NCBI RefSeq assembly: GCF_031581065.1
Contig: NZ_JAVLBN010000001.1
Span: 62,001-126,000, forward strand
Origin: Salibacter sp031581065
GTDB lineage: Bacteria; Bacteroidota; Bacteroidia; Flavobacteriales_G; Salibacteraceae
Direction: 5' to 3'
Length of the DNA stretch: 64,000 nucleotides
This document shows, piece after piece, positions 42,335 through 51,486 of the stretch. Numbering within the stretch: the stretch's first letter is position 1; each line of letters starts with the position of its first letter. Both the position numbers and the translations under genes were made by a program. The notes beneath the pieces were generated by a model. That model did no database searches and had not been told where the DNA came from. It saw only the letters and a list, made by a program, of their open reading frames with translations.

Positions 42335-45109
42335 TTAAAGCTTGAGTATTTTTTTTACATATCTGTTTTGTCCATTGTGAATTTCAAGCAGGTAAGTTCC
42401 AGTTGATAAATCACCCAAATCTATTTCCTGCGTACTTCCAACTACTTTTTTGGTCAGAACCGTTTCGCCAGTTATCGATTTCACATTCATCATTCCGCCA
42501 TATTTGCAGCTTTCACAAACTAGCCTGACCGTACTTTTTACCGGGTTTGGGTATAACCGAATATCATCCTTTTGAGAAATCTTTTCTCTTCCATTCAAAA
42601 AGACACCATTGTATTGGTAATAAGCTGAGTCAGCTACTCTGTACAAATCGCGTTCTGTTTCAGCAGCAAAAAGTGCGAAGCAAACTTTAACCTCATCATT
42701 TGGAGCTAAATCATAAGGTCCTGAACTTAAAACTTGAATTACATCGTTTCCAACATCACGTGTGTTGCCTGCTGATTCTCTCGATTCAGAAAGTAATTGC
42801 CATTTTGTAGTTGAAGGTAAACTATCTGAAATATCAATTCCGCCACCTCCTCCATTTACATTATCCACGGCATAAGGATTAAAACCTTCACCTTCAATCA
42901 ATTGAACTGCTGCCAAAGGATCATTTTCACCTGTTCCTTTAGTAAAAAGGAGTCTTCTCCCTTCATCAGTAAGCACTTTGTTTTGGTTATAATTCTCAAC
43001 GTCAAAATCGGTGAAGAATCCTATTCTAACTCCTGTTTGAAGTTGATTGGTTACATTTCTTATTCTGTACTCAAACAGTACATATTGATCCTGTCCAAAC
43101 TCATCATAAGCCATAACTCGCTGGTTGACAACAACACCCAAACTATCATTTCGCAATAAATTAGGAATAGTATCGGTAAAGCTTCCCTGCCCCAGAAAAG
43201 CAAAGGCAGGATTCGTGATGCGCGTAATTGAGTTCAATGACGAAAAGTCGCGGTCACGGCTCTGATCGTTACGAACATCATCAACCACAACAGGGGAACC
43301 GTTTTGGTCAGATCCTACCATCAAACCAGCTTCAAATAGCATCGATTGGCCTCCTTGTAACTCAAGCCCCAACCCGAGCGTGTTATTGTTGTCGTAATAA
43401 CCAACCCGGCCAATTGATGTAGCTGTTGTAGAAATGCGGTTGTCATCAACATTGATAAACCCCGGATTGAGAATTACTTCTTTGTAGAAAGTCTGTAAAA
43501 CACTGGTACTGTTGACTTCATACAAGTCAAACTGTAAAACCGAATTAATATCGAGTTCGTTAGGACTATTCACAACAATCCTAAATGGTTGATCGAGGTT
43601 ATTTTTATTCTCTGAAATTGAAAAACTTCCAAAGCTTGCTGAGTCATCGACAACGATAAAGTTTGAATCGGCATTGAGGTGCAGCCAAACATCGCTGGAC
43701 TGGGCAAGAAAATTCGTCAATGATGCATAAACATAAACTGTATCACCAACTTCCAGTATATTATCTGCACTATCTGTCACTACAACATTATCCATTGAAA
43801 AATATGGAGTTGTTAAATTGCTGCTGAGCATTTGCTCCATATCTAAAATTCCCGCTCCAAACTTTCCAAAGCGAGAGCTTGAAGAGTCGAGTTGTGAAAA
43901 GGATGATGCTGTGGCTTTTAAGTGTGCTCTTATTTGATTGGGAGTCAAACTGGGATATTGAGCCAGCAACAATCCCACTGCTCCAGATACAGCCGGAGCT
44001 GCCATTGAAGTGCCTGTATTGTTGTTGTACCCTCCATCTTCAACGGTACTCAAAATATTTTCACCCGGTGCTGCAATATCAATCCAATAGCCGTAATTAG
44101 AAAAGAATGATGGATCTCCGACAGAGTTGACCGAAGATACAGCCAATGCATTTTTATATGCAGCAGGATAAAACGGCTCATCAACTTCATTATTCCCGGC
44201 AGCCGCAACAACTAAAGCATTTTGATTAATGGTGGCGTAATCGATAATATCATTTGCGTAATCAGAATAATTTGAGCTTCCCCACGAGCAATTAATGACC
44301 TGAGCTCCATTGTCAGCCGCATAAACAATTCCATCATAGCCAAACCTTATTGTACTTCCTTCGCCAACTTTTACGGGCATGTAAGTAACATAAAATCCGG
44401 TAGAAGCCACACCACTATTATTATTGGTAGATGCAGCGGCAATACCGGCAACATGGATTCCGTGGTTATCACCATCAGCCACTTCAGTATTCCCGTTTTC
44501 ATTGACGAAATCCCAGCCGTTTAAATCATCTTCATAGCCATTGTTGTCACTGTCAGATCCATCAATTTGCTCACCGGGATTCTGATAGAGTTGATTCACC
44601 AAATCTGGATGGTCGATATCTGTTCCGTTATCAACAATCGCTACAACAGCATTCGGATTTCCCTGTAAAATGTCCCAGGCTTGCGGAGCATTGATCAATT
44701 CTAAATCTGGTTGTTGATCAGCATATCGTGTGTCATTAGGTTGAAAAACAACTTCATCGATAAATTTTGGCTCAGCATATTCAACCTGCTCAAATCGTTT
44801 CAGTCGGTTGACCACCTTTTGAACTTCCAGGTTTTGATCAAAAGTGAGTTCATAAATAGTTCTGATCTCCACTCCTGCTCCATCAAATGAACGAGCTGTA
44901 GGTGCCTTTGCATTTGGGAATTTTTGAACGATTGAAATGTCCTGATCTTGAAAGTACTGCTGTAAAGCGTCAATCTCTATATGGTCAGATCCACAGGAAG
45001 CCAGATATTGTGGCTCTATCTTGAGAATTGCCTTGCCGGCCTGCTGGCTCTGACCGATAGCTAAACCGGCAAAAGCGAGTAAAAATAAAACGAGTTTAAA
45101 GCTCTTCAT
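42335..45109 (-). CDS. S8 family subtilisin-like protease with T9SS type A sorting domain
   Basis: The 924-residue exported protease has a signal peptide (LVLFLLAFAGLAIGQSQQ), a propeptide-like part, and a peptidase S8 domain with catalytic Asp in VVAIVDNGTDIDHPDL, His in GDNHGIHVAGIAAAS and Ser in NNNTGTSMAAPAVSGA. A long beta-rich region follows, and a C-terminal T9SS type A signal starts at IRLYPNPVKSTVRL and ends in GTYLLEIHNG..KKILKL. The product is likely carried out of the cell or onto its surface by type IX secretion. Its ATG overlaps the end of the HsdR_N-like gene by 14 bp. It holds four GGTCAGANCC motifs, more than any other gene here (42452, 43306, 44983, 45046). Confidence 0.93.
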   Translation of the reverse strand: MKSFKLVLFLLAFAGLAIGQSQQAGKAILKIEPQYLASCGSDHIEIDALQQYFQDQDISIVQKFPNAKAPTARSFDGAGVEIRTIYELTFDQNLEVQKVVNRLKRFEQVEYAEPKFIDEVVFQPNDTRYADQQPDLELINAPQAWDILQGNPNAVVAIVDNGTDIDHPDLVNQLYQNPGEQIDGSDSDNNGYEDDLNGWDFVNENGNTEVADGDNHGIHVAGIAAASTNNNSGVASTGFYVTYMPVKVGEGSTIRFGYDGIVYAADNGAQVINCSWGSSNYSDYANDIIDYATINQNALVVAAAGNNEVDEPFYPAAYKNALAVSSVNSVGDPSFFSNYGYWIDIAAPGENILSTVEDGGYNNNTGTSMAAPAVSGAVGLLLAQYPSLTPNQIRAHLKATASSFSQLDSSSSRFGKFGAGILDMEQMLSSNLTTPYFSMDNVVVTDSADNILEVGDTVYVYASLTNFLAQSSDVWLHLNADSNFIVVDDSASFGSFSISENKNNLDQPFRIVVNSPNELDINSVLQFDLYEVNSTSVLQTFYKEVILNPGFINVDDNRISTTATSIGRVGYYDNNNTLGLGLELQGGQSMLFEAGLMVGSDQNGSPVVVDDVRNDQSRDRDFSSLNSITRITNPAFAFLGQGSFTDTIPNLLRNDSLGVVVNQRVMAYDEFGQDQYVLFEYRIRNVTNQLQTGVRIGFFTDFDVENYNQNKVLTDEGRRLLFTKGTGENDPLAAVQLIEGEGFNPYAVDNVNGGGGGIDISDSLPSTTKWQLLSESRESAGNTRDVGNDVIQVLSSGPYDLAPNDEVKVCFALFAAETERDLYRVADSAYYQYNGVFLNGREKISQKDDIRLYPNPVKSTVRLVCESCKYGGMMNVKSITGETVLTKKVVGSTQEIDLGDLSTGTYLLEIHNGQNRYVKKILKL

Positions 45110-45545
45110 ACGATGGTATCTCTCTCAAAAATTTATACGAATTTCGGTTAAAATCAATTTGCGCGCAAAAGTGTTGTACTCCGTTCGTGATTAGCAAATA
45201 AGGAACCCTAAACACCATATTATAACGACCTGCCTGATCGAATGTTTTTTGAGTTACTTTGACATCAGGTGCTTTACATTCGGCCAGCAAAATAGGATTT
45301 CCGCTTTTATCACGCACAAGTAAATCGGCTCTTTTGTGCATTTTATTAAGGGTGAGTGACTTTTCAATTTCAAGCAAACTCCTTGGAAACCCGAGTTCGT
45401 GAACCAAATATTCAACCAAATGTTGCCTTACCCACTCCTCGGGTGTTAAAACATAGTAACGCTTTCGTGTTTGATCGAAAATTTGCGTTTTCTTTGCTAC
45501 ATTGCGAATAGAAAATTCATATTCGGGAAAGTTTAATTTTTGCAT
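45096..45545 (-). CDS. HsdR N-terminal domain (PD-(D/E)XK nuclease-fold) small protein
   Basis: A 149-residue protein matching the type I restriction R-subunit N-terminal domain: KRYYVLTPEEWVRQHLVEYL and the nuclease core KRADLLVRDKSGNPILLAECKAP (D..ExK). No restriction, modification or specificity genes lie near, and the gene sits head to head with amn-holA as in other Bacteroidota, so it is probably a housekeeping DNA-processing protein of unknown function. The start is only 14 bp from the divergent AMP nucleosidase ATG. Confidence 0.8.
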   Translation of the reverse strand: MQKLNFPEYEFSIRNVAKKTQIFDQTRKRYYVLTPEEWVRQHLVEYLVHELGFPRSLLEIEKSLTLNKMHKRADLLVRDKSGNPILLAECKAPDVKVTQKTFDQAGRYNMVFRVPYLLITNGVQHFCAQIDFNRNSYKFLREIPSYEEL

Positions 45546-45559
45546 AAAACTGATTCACT

Positions 45560-46333
45560 ATGCTTACAAAAGATGAAATTACCAAAAATTGGCTTCCGCG
45601 CTACACCGGTTCGGAGTTAAATGATTTTGGACAATATATATTGCTCACAAATTTTAATAATTACGTTGAAATATTTGCTGAAATAACCGGAGCTGAGATC
45701 AAAGGTAAAAATAAAGCGATGCCCAATGCTACTCACAACGGTGTCACAATAATCAATTTTAGCATGGGTAGCGCAAATGCAGCAACTATTATGGATTTGT
45801 TGAGCATTATTTCTCCTAAAGCCGTCTTGTTTTTAGGAAAATGTGGCGGACTCAAAAAGAAGAATAAAATCGGTGATATTATTTTACCTATCGCTGCCAT
45901 TCGCGGAGAGGGAACATCTAACGATTATTTTCCGCCAGAAGTACCTTCACTACCGGCCTTTACTTTACAGCGAGCAGTTTCTCATACTGTTCGCGAATTT
46001 GGACTCGATTACTGGACCGGAACTGTTTACACCACAAACCGCAGAGTTTGGGAACACGATGAAAAGTTCAAAGACTATTTGCGTGAGTTGCGTGCAATGG
46101 CTATTGACATGGAAACAGCAACGATTTTCAGTGTGGGCTTTTTCAATAAAATTCCAACCGGTGCTCTACTCCTCGTATCTGACCAGCCAATGATTCCAGA
46201 AGGAGTGAAAACCATTGCCAGCGACAAAAAGGTAACCGGAAATTTTGTGGAAAAGCACATCCGTATTGGAATTGAGTCATTGATGGAAATAAAAGATAAT
46301 CGTAAATCTGTTCGTCACCTCCGATTTGATTGA
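45560..46333 (+). CDS. amn: AMP nucleosidase
   Basis: A 257-residue PNP/UDP-family nucleosidase. It matches the short, Bacteroidota form that cuts AMP to adenine and ribose 5-phosphate: MLTKDEITKNWLPRYTG, FLGKCGGLKKKNKIGDIILP, TTNRRVWEHDEKF and the AIDMETATIFSVGF nucleoside-binding motif. It lacks the extra N-terminal domain of E. coli Amn. The stop lies 2 bp before holA. Confidence 0.88.
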   Translation: MLTKDEITKNWLPRYTGSELNDFGQYILLTNFNNYVEIFAEITGAEIKGKNKAMPNATHNGVTIINFSMGSANAATIMDLLSIISPKAVLFLGKCGGLKKKNKIGDIILPIAAIRGEGTSNDYFPPEVPSLPAFTLQRAVSHTVREFGLDYWTGTVYTTNRRVWEHDEKFKDYLRELRAMAIDMETATIFSVGFFNKIPTGALLLVSDQPMIPEGVKTIASDKKVTGNFVEKHIRIGIESLMEIKDNRKSVRHLRFD

Positions 46334-46335
46334 TT

Positions 46336-47334
46336 ATGAATTACAAGCAGTTAATAGTTGACATTAGACAACAAAAATTCAAGCCTGTATATCTTCTTCA
46401 CGGTGAAGAGCCATTTTTCATTGATGAAATAACTCATGCAGTTGAAGAGCACGCTCTGTCAGAAGATGAAAAAGAATTCAACCAAACTATTCTCTATGGT
46501 AGAGATACTGATGTTGATCAAATCATAGAAGCGGCAAAGCGCTTCCCCATGATGGCTGAGCGGCAAGTTGTAATAGTAAGGGAAGCTCAAAACCTTAGAC
46601 AACTCGACAAACTCGAAAGTTATGCTCTCAACCCAACATCATCAACAGTTTTGGTGATCGCTCACAAATACAAAAAGGTTGACGGCCGTAAGAAGTTTGC
46701 CAAAAACATCGCAAAAAGTGGAGTAGTATTTGAATCGAAAATCGTTTACGATAATCAGATCCCTGACTGGATTCAGAACTACCTGAAGAGTTCTGACTAT
46801 CAAATAACTCCAAAAGCTTCCATTTTAATGGGGGAGTTCCTTGGTAACAACCTGGGGAAAATAGCCAATGAGCTGGACAAACTCAAACTAAATATTGAGC
46901 CCGGTTCAACGATTGACGAAAACGATATTGAAAAAAATGTTGGGATCAGTAAGGACTTCAACAATTTTGAACTTCAGAAGGCAATTGGAGCAAAAGATGT
47001 TTTCAAGGCGACTCAAATTGCTCGCTATTTCTCTCAGAACACAAAAGATCATCCTTTTGTAATGACGCTTTCAATATTGAGCAGTTACTTTTCAAAGGTG
47101 ATGTGCATCTTTTTTGAAAAGAACAAAGACAAAAGACATCTCGCTGCAAAATTGAAAGTGAACCCGTTTTTTGTGGATGATTATTTAATCGCTGCTAAAA
47201 ATTACAGCGGAAAGAAAGTACAGGAAAACATTTCGCTTATTCGAGAGTATGATGCGCGTTACAAAGGCGTAAATGCAGGAAACATTCCCGAGGGCGAACT
47301 GATTAAAGAATTCGTGCACCGCCTGATGCATTGA
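46336..47334 (+). CDS. holA: DNA polymerase III subunit delta
   Basis: A 332-residue AAA+-related clamp-loader subunit with the family opening KFKPVYLLHGEEPFFIDEI, the RFPMMAERQVVIVREAQNL strand and the C-terminal collar helices (SYFSKVMCIFF, ENISLIREYDARYKGVN). Delta opens the beta clamp for loading on DNA. The ATG at 46336 is chosen over the TTG at 46330. Confidence 0.93.
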   Translation: MNYKQLIVDIRQQKFKPVYLLHGEEPFFIDEITHAVEEHALSEDEKEFNQTILYGRDTDVDQIIEAAKRFPMMAERQVVIVREAQNLRQLDKLESYALNPTSSTVLVIAHKYKKVDGRKKFAKNIAKSGVVFESKIVYDNQIPDWIQNYLKSSDYQITPKASILMGEFLGNNLGKIANELDKLKLNIEPGSTIDENDIEKNVGISKDFNNFELQKAIGAKDVFKATQIARYFSQNTKDHPFVMTLSILSSYFSKVMCIFFEKNKDKRHLAAKLKVNPFFVDDYLIAAKNYSGKKVQENISLIREYDARYKGVNAGNIPEGELIKEFVHRLMH

Positions 47335-47367
47335 AAAACAGCATTTTTGGGAGATTCAAAAAAATTC

Positions 47368-47398
47368 TTGAATGCTGGGGCAAGTTCAATTACATTTG
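47368..47398 (+). promoter_or_regulatory. Promoter of the TonB receptor gene
   Basis: TTG (47368-47370), a 20-bp spacer and TACATTTG (47391-47398) form a Bacteroidetes -33/-7 promoter. The predicted start near 47405 lies downstream of the TTG codon at 47347, fixing ATG 47422. Confidence 0.75.
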
Positions 47399-47421
47399 TC
47401 ACCTTTCTTAAAAATTTGAGC

Positions 47422-49725
47422 ATGCGAAATATCTTGTTAACCATTGTATTGTTATTCTGTGTGAGTACCCTCAGCTTAGCACAGGGAACGCTTAGAGGTT
47501 TTGTTTACGAAAAGGAATCTGGCGAGCCTGCAATTTTCACCAATGTTTTTCTCAAAGGCACGCAAATTGGAACCACAACCGATATCAATGGTTATTACTC
47601 GATTACTAAAATTAAACCCGGAACTTATACCGTACTCGCTACATCAATGGGTTTTGATACTGCTCGCGCTGAGGTAACAATTGAAAAAGGTGATATCACG
47701 AACCAAAAACTCTTTCTATCGAAGAGGGGTGTAACATTGAAAAGCTTTGAAGTTTCTGCAGAGAAGCAGGAGCGGAAGACGGAAGTGAAGATGTCTGTCC
47801 AAAAAGTGACTCCAAAAGAAATCAAGTCTATTCCGTCAATTGGTGGTGACGCTGATTTAGCTCAATATTTACAGGTGCTCCCCGGTGTCGTTTTTACAGG
47901 AGACCAGGGTGGACAACTTTACATTAGAGGTGGTTCTCCAATTCAAAACAAAGTATTGCTTGATGGAATGGTTATTTACAATCCATTTCACTCTATTGGG
48001 TTGTTCTCCGTTTTTGAAACGGACATCATGAAAAACGCTGATATCTATACAGGAGGATTTGGGGCAGAATACGGCACTCGAATTTCTTCCATCATGGATA
48101 TCACCACTCGTGACGGAAACAATCAGCACCTTGCCGGTAAAGTAGGTATTAACACATTTGGTGGAAAAGCTATTTTGGAAGGCCCACTCAACAAACCTGA
48201 TGAGCCTGGAGATAATTCAGCTTCCTTCATTCTATCAGCTAAATCATCTTACTTAGACAGATCAGACGATATCTTTTATCCATACATCGAAAACGAAGAA
48301 GGCTTGCCTTACTCCTTTACTGACCTTTTTGGTAAAATATCTTTCAATGGAAAAACAGGAAGTAAATTCAGTGCCTTTGGATTTAACTTTACTGATAAAG
48401 TTGACTACTCAACTTCAAAACTCGATTGGAATTCATCAGGAGCAGGAGCAAATTTTGTGCTTGTTCCCGGCAGTTCTCCGGTTCTGATCGAAGGTGCTTT
48501 TAACTTTTCTAATTACCTGATCGAACAGCAGGAGGCGGGCAGAATTCGAACTTCGGGAATCAATGGCTTTAATATGTCGCTCGATTTCAATTATTTCATG
48601 GGTGAGGATGCAATTGAGTACGGAGTCCAAATTCAGGGATTCTCAACTGAATTCAGCTACCGCAACACGCTAGACAGGCTAATTGAGCAAAACCAAAACA
48701 CTACACAGTTAGCTGGGTATTTCAAGTACAAATTTAAGCGCGGCAAATTTGTGGTGGATCCGAGTATAAGATTGCAGTATTACGCTGCTCTTAACGAACT
48801 TTCTCCAGAGCCCAGACTCGGCTTGAAATACAACGCCACAGATAACTTTCGTTTAAAAGCTGCCGGTGGTCTCTACAGTCAGAACCTGATATCGGCACAG
48901 AGTAACCGAGATGTTGTGAACCTTTTTAATGGCTTCCTCTCAGCTCCAGAAAATCTACAGGATAATTTCACTACTCGCGATGGCGGAACACGCACTGTAG
49001 ATTCGAAACTACAACGTGCTTATCACGCAATTGTTGGTGCTGAAGTGGATCTGACCAACAGCCTTACCGTTAACCTTGAAGGGTATTACAAATATTTCCC
49101 TCAACTCACTACCCTCAACCGCTACCGTATTTTCAATGAAGATCAGCCCGATCAACCTGATCGCCTCACGAAAGATTTCATTATCGAAGACGGCCAGGCT
49201 TATGGTGTCGATTTCAACCTAAAATGGGATTACAAGCAATTTTACCTGTGGGCTGTTTACAGTTTAACTTATGTTGATCGCTGGGATGGAGTGAGAACTT
49301 ATAACCCTGTTTTTGACCGTAGGCACAATGTAAATCTTGTAACCAATTACACTTTTGGTCAGGACTTGCAATGGGAAGTTAGTGCTCGCTGGAACTTTGG
49401 TTCAGGATTTCCTTTCACACAAACTCAGGGTTTTTACGAGAAGTTTGACTTTAGCGGTGGAATTGGAACTGATTACACAACTGCAAATGGAGACCGCGGA
49501 ATTGAATACGCAACAATCAATGAAGGACGATTACCATCGTATCATCGTTTAGATTTGAATATCAAACGAACTTTTGCACTATCTGTCAATACAGTATTGG
49601 AGGCTAACCTTGGTGTTACCAATGCCTATAACCGTGACAACATTTTCTACTTTGACAGAATTGAATACGAAAGAGTTGATCAGCTCCCTATTATGCCAAG
49701 TGCCGGACTGACACTCTCATTCTAA
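47422..49725 (+). CDS. TonB-dependent outer-membrane receptor with CarboxypepD_reg-like domain
   Basis: The 767-residue protein has a signal peptide (ILLTIVLLFCVSTLSLAQG), a carboxypeptidase-regulatory-like domain (about 20-105), a plug (SIGGDADLAQYLQVLPGVVF, then QLYIRGGSPIQNKVLLDGM) and a 22-strand-type barrel ending in aromatic PSAGLTLSF. It imports an unknown ligand with TonB energy. No SusD-like partner follows, so it is not a Sus-type glycan pair. A motif copy is at 49047. Confidence 0.9.
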   Translation: MRNILLTIVLLFCVSTLSLAQGTLRGFVYEKESGEPAIFTNVFLKGTQIGTTTDINGYYSITKIKPGTYTVLATSMGFDTARAEVTIEKGDITNQKLFLSKRGVTLKSFEVSAEKQERKTEVKMSVQKVTPKEIKSIPSIGGDADLAQYLQVLPGVVFTGDQGGQLYIRGGSPIQNKVLLDGMVIYNPFHSIGLFSVFETDIMKNADIYTGGFGAEYGTRISSIMDITTRDGNNQHLAGKVGINTFGGKAILEGPLNKPDEPGDNSASFILSAKSSYLDRSDDIFYPYIENEEGLPYSFTDLFGKISFNGKTGSKFSAFGFNFTDKVDYSTSKLDWNSSGAGANFVLVPGSSPVLIEGAFNFSNYLIEQQEAGRIRTSGINGFNMSLDFNYFMGEDAIEYGVQIQGFSTEFSYRNTLDRLIEQNQNTTQLAGYFKYKFKRGKFVVDPSIRLQYYAALNELSPEPRLGLKYNATDNFRLKAAGGLYSQNLISAQSNRDVVNLFNGFLSAPENLQDNFTTRDGGTRTVDSKLQRAYHAIVGAEVDLTNSLTVNLEGYYKYFPQLTTLNRYRIFNEDQPDQPDRLTKDFIIEDGQAYGVDFNLKWDYKQFYLWAVYSLTYVDRWDGVRTYNPVFDRRHNVNLVTNYTFGQDLQWEVSARWNFGSGFPFTQTQGFYEKFDFSGGIGTDYTTANGDRGIEYATINEGRLPSYHRLDLNIKRTFALSVNTVLEANLGVTNAYNRDNIFYFDRIEYERVDQLPIMPSAGLTLSF

Positions 49726-49778
49726 AAAAATAGCTTTTATTTAAAGGGTGGAAAGTCTGCCAGCGGAACAATTAATAT

Positions 49779-49786
49779 TACCTTTG
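49779..49786 (+). promoter_or_regulatory. Putative -7 box for pyrG
   Basis: TACCTTTG matches TAnnTTTG, 32 bp before the pyrG ATG. Confidence 0.55.
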
Positions 49787-49818
49787 TCTCCCGTTAATCT
49801 TTAATTGATACCAGTAAG

Positions 49819-51459
49819 ATGGCGGCTCCCTGTAAATACATTTTTGTTACCGGTGGTGTAACTTCTTCCTTAGGAAAAGGAATTATCTCAGCATCTCTTG
49901 CCAAGCTACTCCAGGCAAGAGGTTACAACGTAACAATTCAAAAATTCGATCCTTATATCAATGTTGATCCTGGTACATTAAACCCGTATGAACACGGTGA
50001 ATGCTACGTAACCGATGATGGCGCTGAAACAGATCTCGACCTCGGTCATTACGAGCGTTTCCTCAACCGCCCAACTTCTCAGTCAAACAATGTGACAACA
50101 GGTAGAATATACTCTGCCGTTATCGACAAAGAACGAAGAGGAGATTATCTCGGTAAAACTGTACAGGTTGTACCGCACATCACGAATGAGATTAAGCGCA
50201 GAATTAAAATTCTGGGGAATACAGGAAACTTCGATGTTGTTATTACAGAAATTGGGGGAACTGTTGGTGATATTGAGTCACTTCCATACATTGAGGCTGT
50301 TCGTCAATTGCGCTGGGAACTCGAAAAAAATTCAATGGTCATTCACTTGACGCTAGTTCCTTACCTACGCGCTGCAGGGGAGCTCAAAACAAAGCCAACA
50401 CAGCACAGTGTAAAAGAGTTGTTGAGTGCCGGTATTCAGCCAGATGTTTTAGTTTGCAGAACCGAGTATCATTTATCAAACGAAATCAGAAAAAAATTAG
50501 CCCTGTTCTGCAACATCAGGCAAAATGCCGTGATCGAGTCAATTGATGCTGAAACGATTTACGATGTTCCGATCCTGATGCAACAAGAACGCTTAGATGA
50601 AGTAGTTCTTCAGCGATTTGAACTTCCTGTTGAAGCTGAGCCAAAACTCACAAAGTGGAAGGAGTTTTTGCGCAAGGTTAAAATGCCAAAGCACGAATTA
50701 AAAATAGCTTTAGTAGGAAAATATGTTGAATTGAAGGATTCTTACAAGTCAATTGCTGAAGCCTTTATTCACGCAGGTGCACAAAACGAAACAGCAATCG
50801 ATTTACAATGGGTACACTCAGAGTCGATTGAAAAAGATAATGTAAGAGAAAAGCTCGGAGAGATGGATGCTATTCTTGTAGCTCCGGGATTTGGTGAACG
50901 CGGAATTGAAGGGAAACTGAATGCCGTTAAATTTGCCAGAGAAAATAAAATCCCATTCCTGGGTATTTGTCTCGGAATGCAATGCGCGGTAATTGAATTT
51001 GGCCGAAATGTGTTGAACCTCGAAGATTGCCACTCGGCTGAGTTAAGATCATCTGCTAAAAATAAAGTGATCGACCTCATGGAGGAGCAAAAAAATGTCT
51101 CAGATAAAGGCGGAACGATGCGTTTAGGCTCTTACCCCTGCAACATTAAGCCGGGATCACTGGCTGCTGATGTTTACGGATCTGACCAAATACAGGAGAG
51201 ACACCGCCACCGTTTTGAATTTAACAACGAATATCTGGAGCAATTTGAAAATGCCGGAATGATTGCTACCGGAACAAATCCAGAATCTGAACTGGTGGAA
51301 ATTGTCGAGTTAAAAGATCATCCGTGGTTTGTTGGCGTTCAGTTTCATCCAGAGTATAAAAGTACCGTTGCCAACCCGCACCCGTTGTTTGTGAAGTTTG
51401 TTAATGCTGCGGTAAAAGAATTGAAAAACAAAAAAACCTCTAAGGCTGCTGTTAAATAG
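49819..51459 (+). CDS. pyrG: CTP synthase
   Basis: The 546-residue enzyme turns UTP into CTP with glutamine as nitrogen donor. The synthase domain shows KYIFVTGGVTSSLGKGIISA and the GAETDLDLGHYERF stretch; the glutaminase domain has the catalytic Cys in GICLGMQCAVIEF and the HPEYKS triad part. A GGTCAGATCC copy at 51178 encodes YGSDQ in a loop before ERHRHRFEF. With pyrF it covers two steps of pyrimidine synthesis in this window. Confidence 0.98.
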   Translation: MAAPCKYIFVTGGVTSSLGKGIISASLAKLLQARGYNVTIQKFDPYINVDPGTLNPYEHGECYVTDDGAETDLDLGHYERFLNRPTSQSNNVTTGRIYSAVIDKERRGDYLGKTVQVVPHITNEIKRRIKILGNTGNFDVVITEIGGTVGDIESLPYIEAVRQLRWELEKNSMVIHLTLVPYLRAAGELKTKPTQHSVKELLSAGIQPDVLVCRTEYHLSNEIRKKLALFCNIRQNAVIESIDAETIYDVPILMQQERLDEVVLQRFELPVEAEPKLTKWKEFLRKVKMPKHELKIALVGKYVELKDSYKSIAEAFIHAGAQNETAIDLQWVHSESIEKDNVREKLGEMDAILVAPGFGERGIEGKLNAVKFARENKIPFLGICLGMQCAVIEFGRNVLNLEDCHSAELRSSAKNKVIDLMEEQKNVSDKGGTMRLGSYPCNIKPGSLAADVYGSDQIQERHRHRFEFNNEYLEQFENAGMIATGTNPESELVEIVELKDHPWFVGVQFHPEYKSTVANPHPLFVKFVNAAVKELKNKKTSKAAVK

Positions 51460-51467
51460 TACATTTG
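51460..51467 (+). promoter_or_regulatory. Putative -7 box for yidC
   Basis: TACATTTG matches TAnnTTTG and begins on the base following the pyrG stop codon. Predicted start near 51474, 13 nt before ATG 51487. Confidence 0.6.
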
Positions 51468-51486
51468 CAGCCAATTTATTTTGACT

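Noticed and set aside
45096..45545. Remnant of a type I restriction-modification system
   Set aside because: The reading frame is intact, the domain is complete and no hsdM/hsdS fragments flank it; the context is conserved housekeeping genes.
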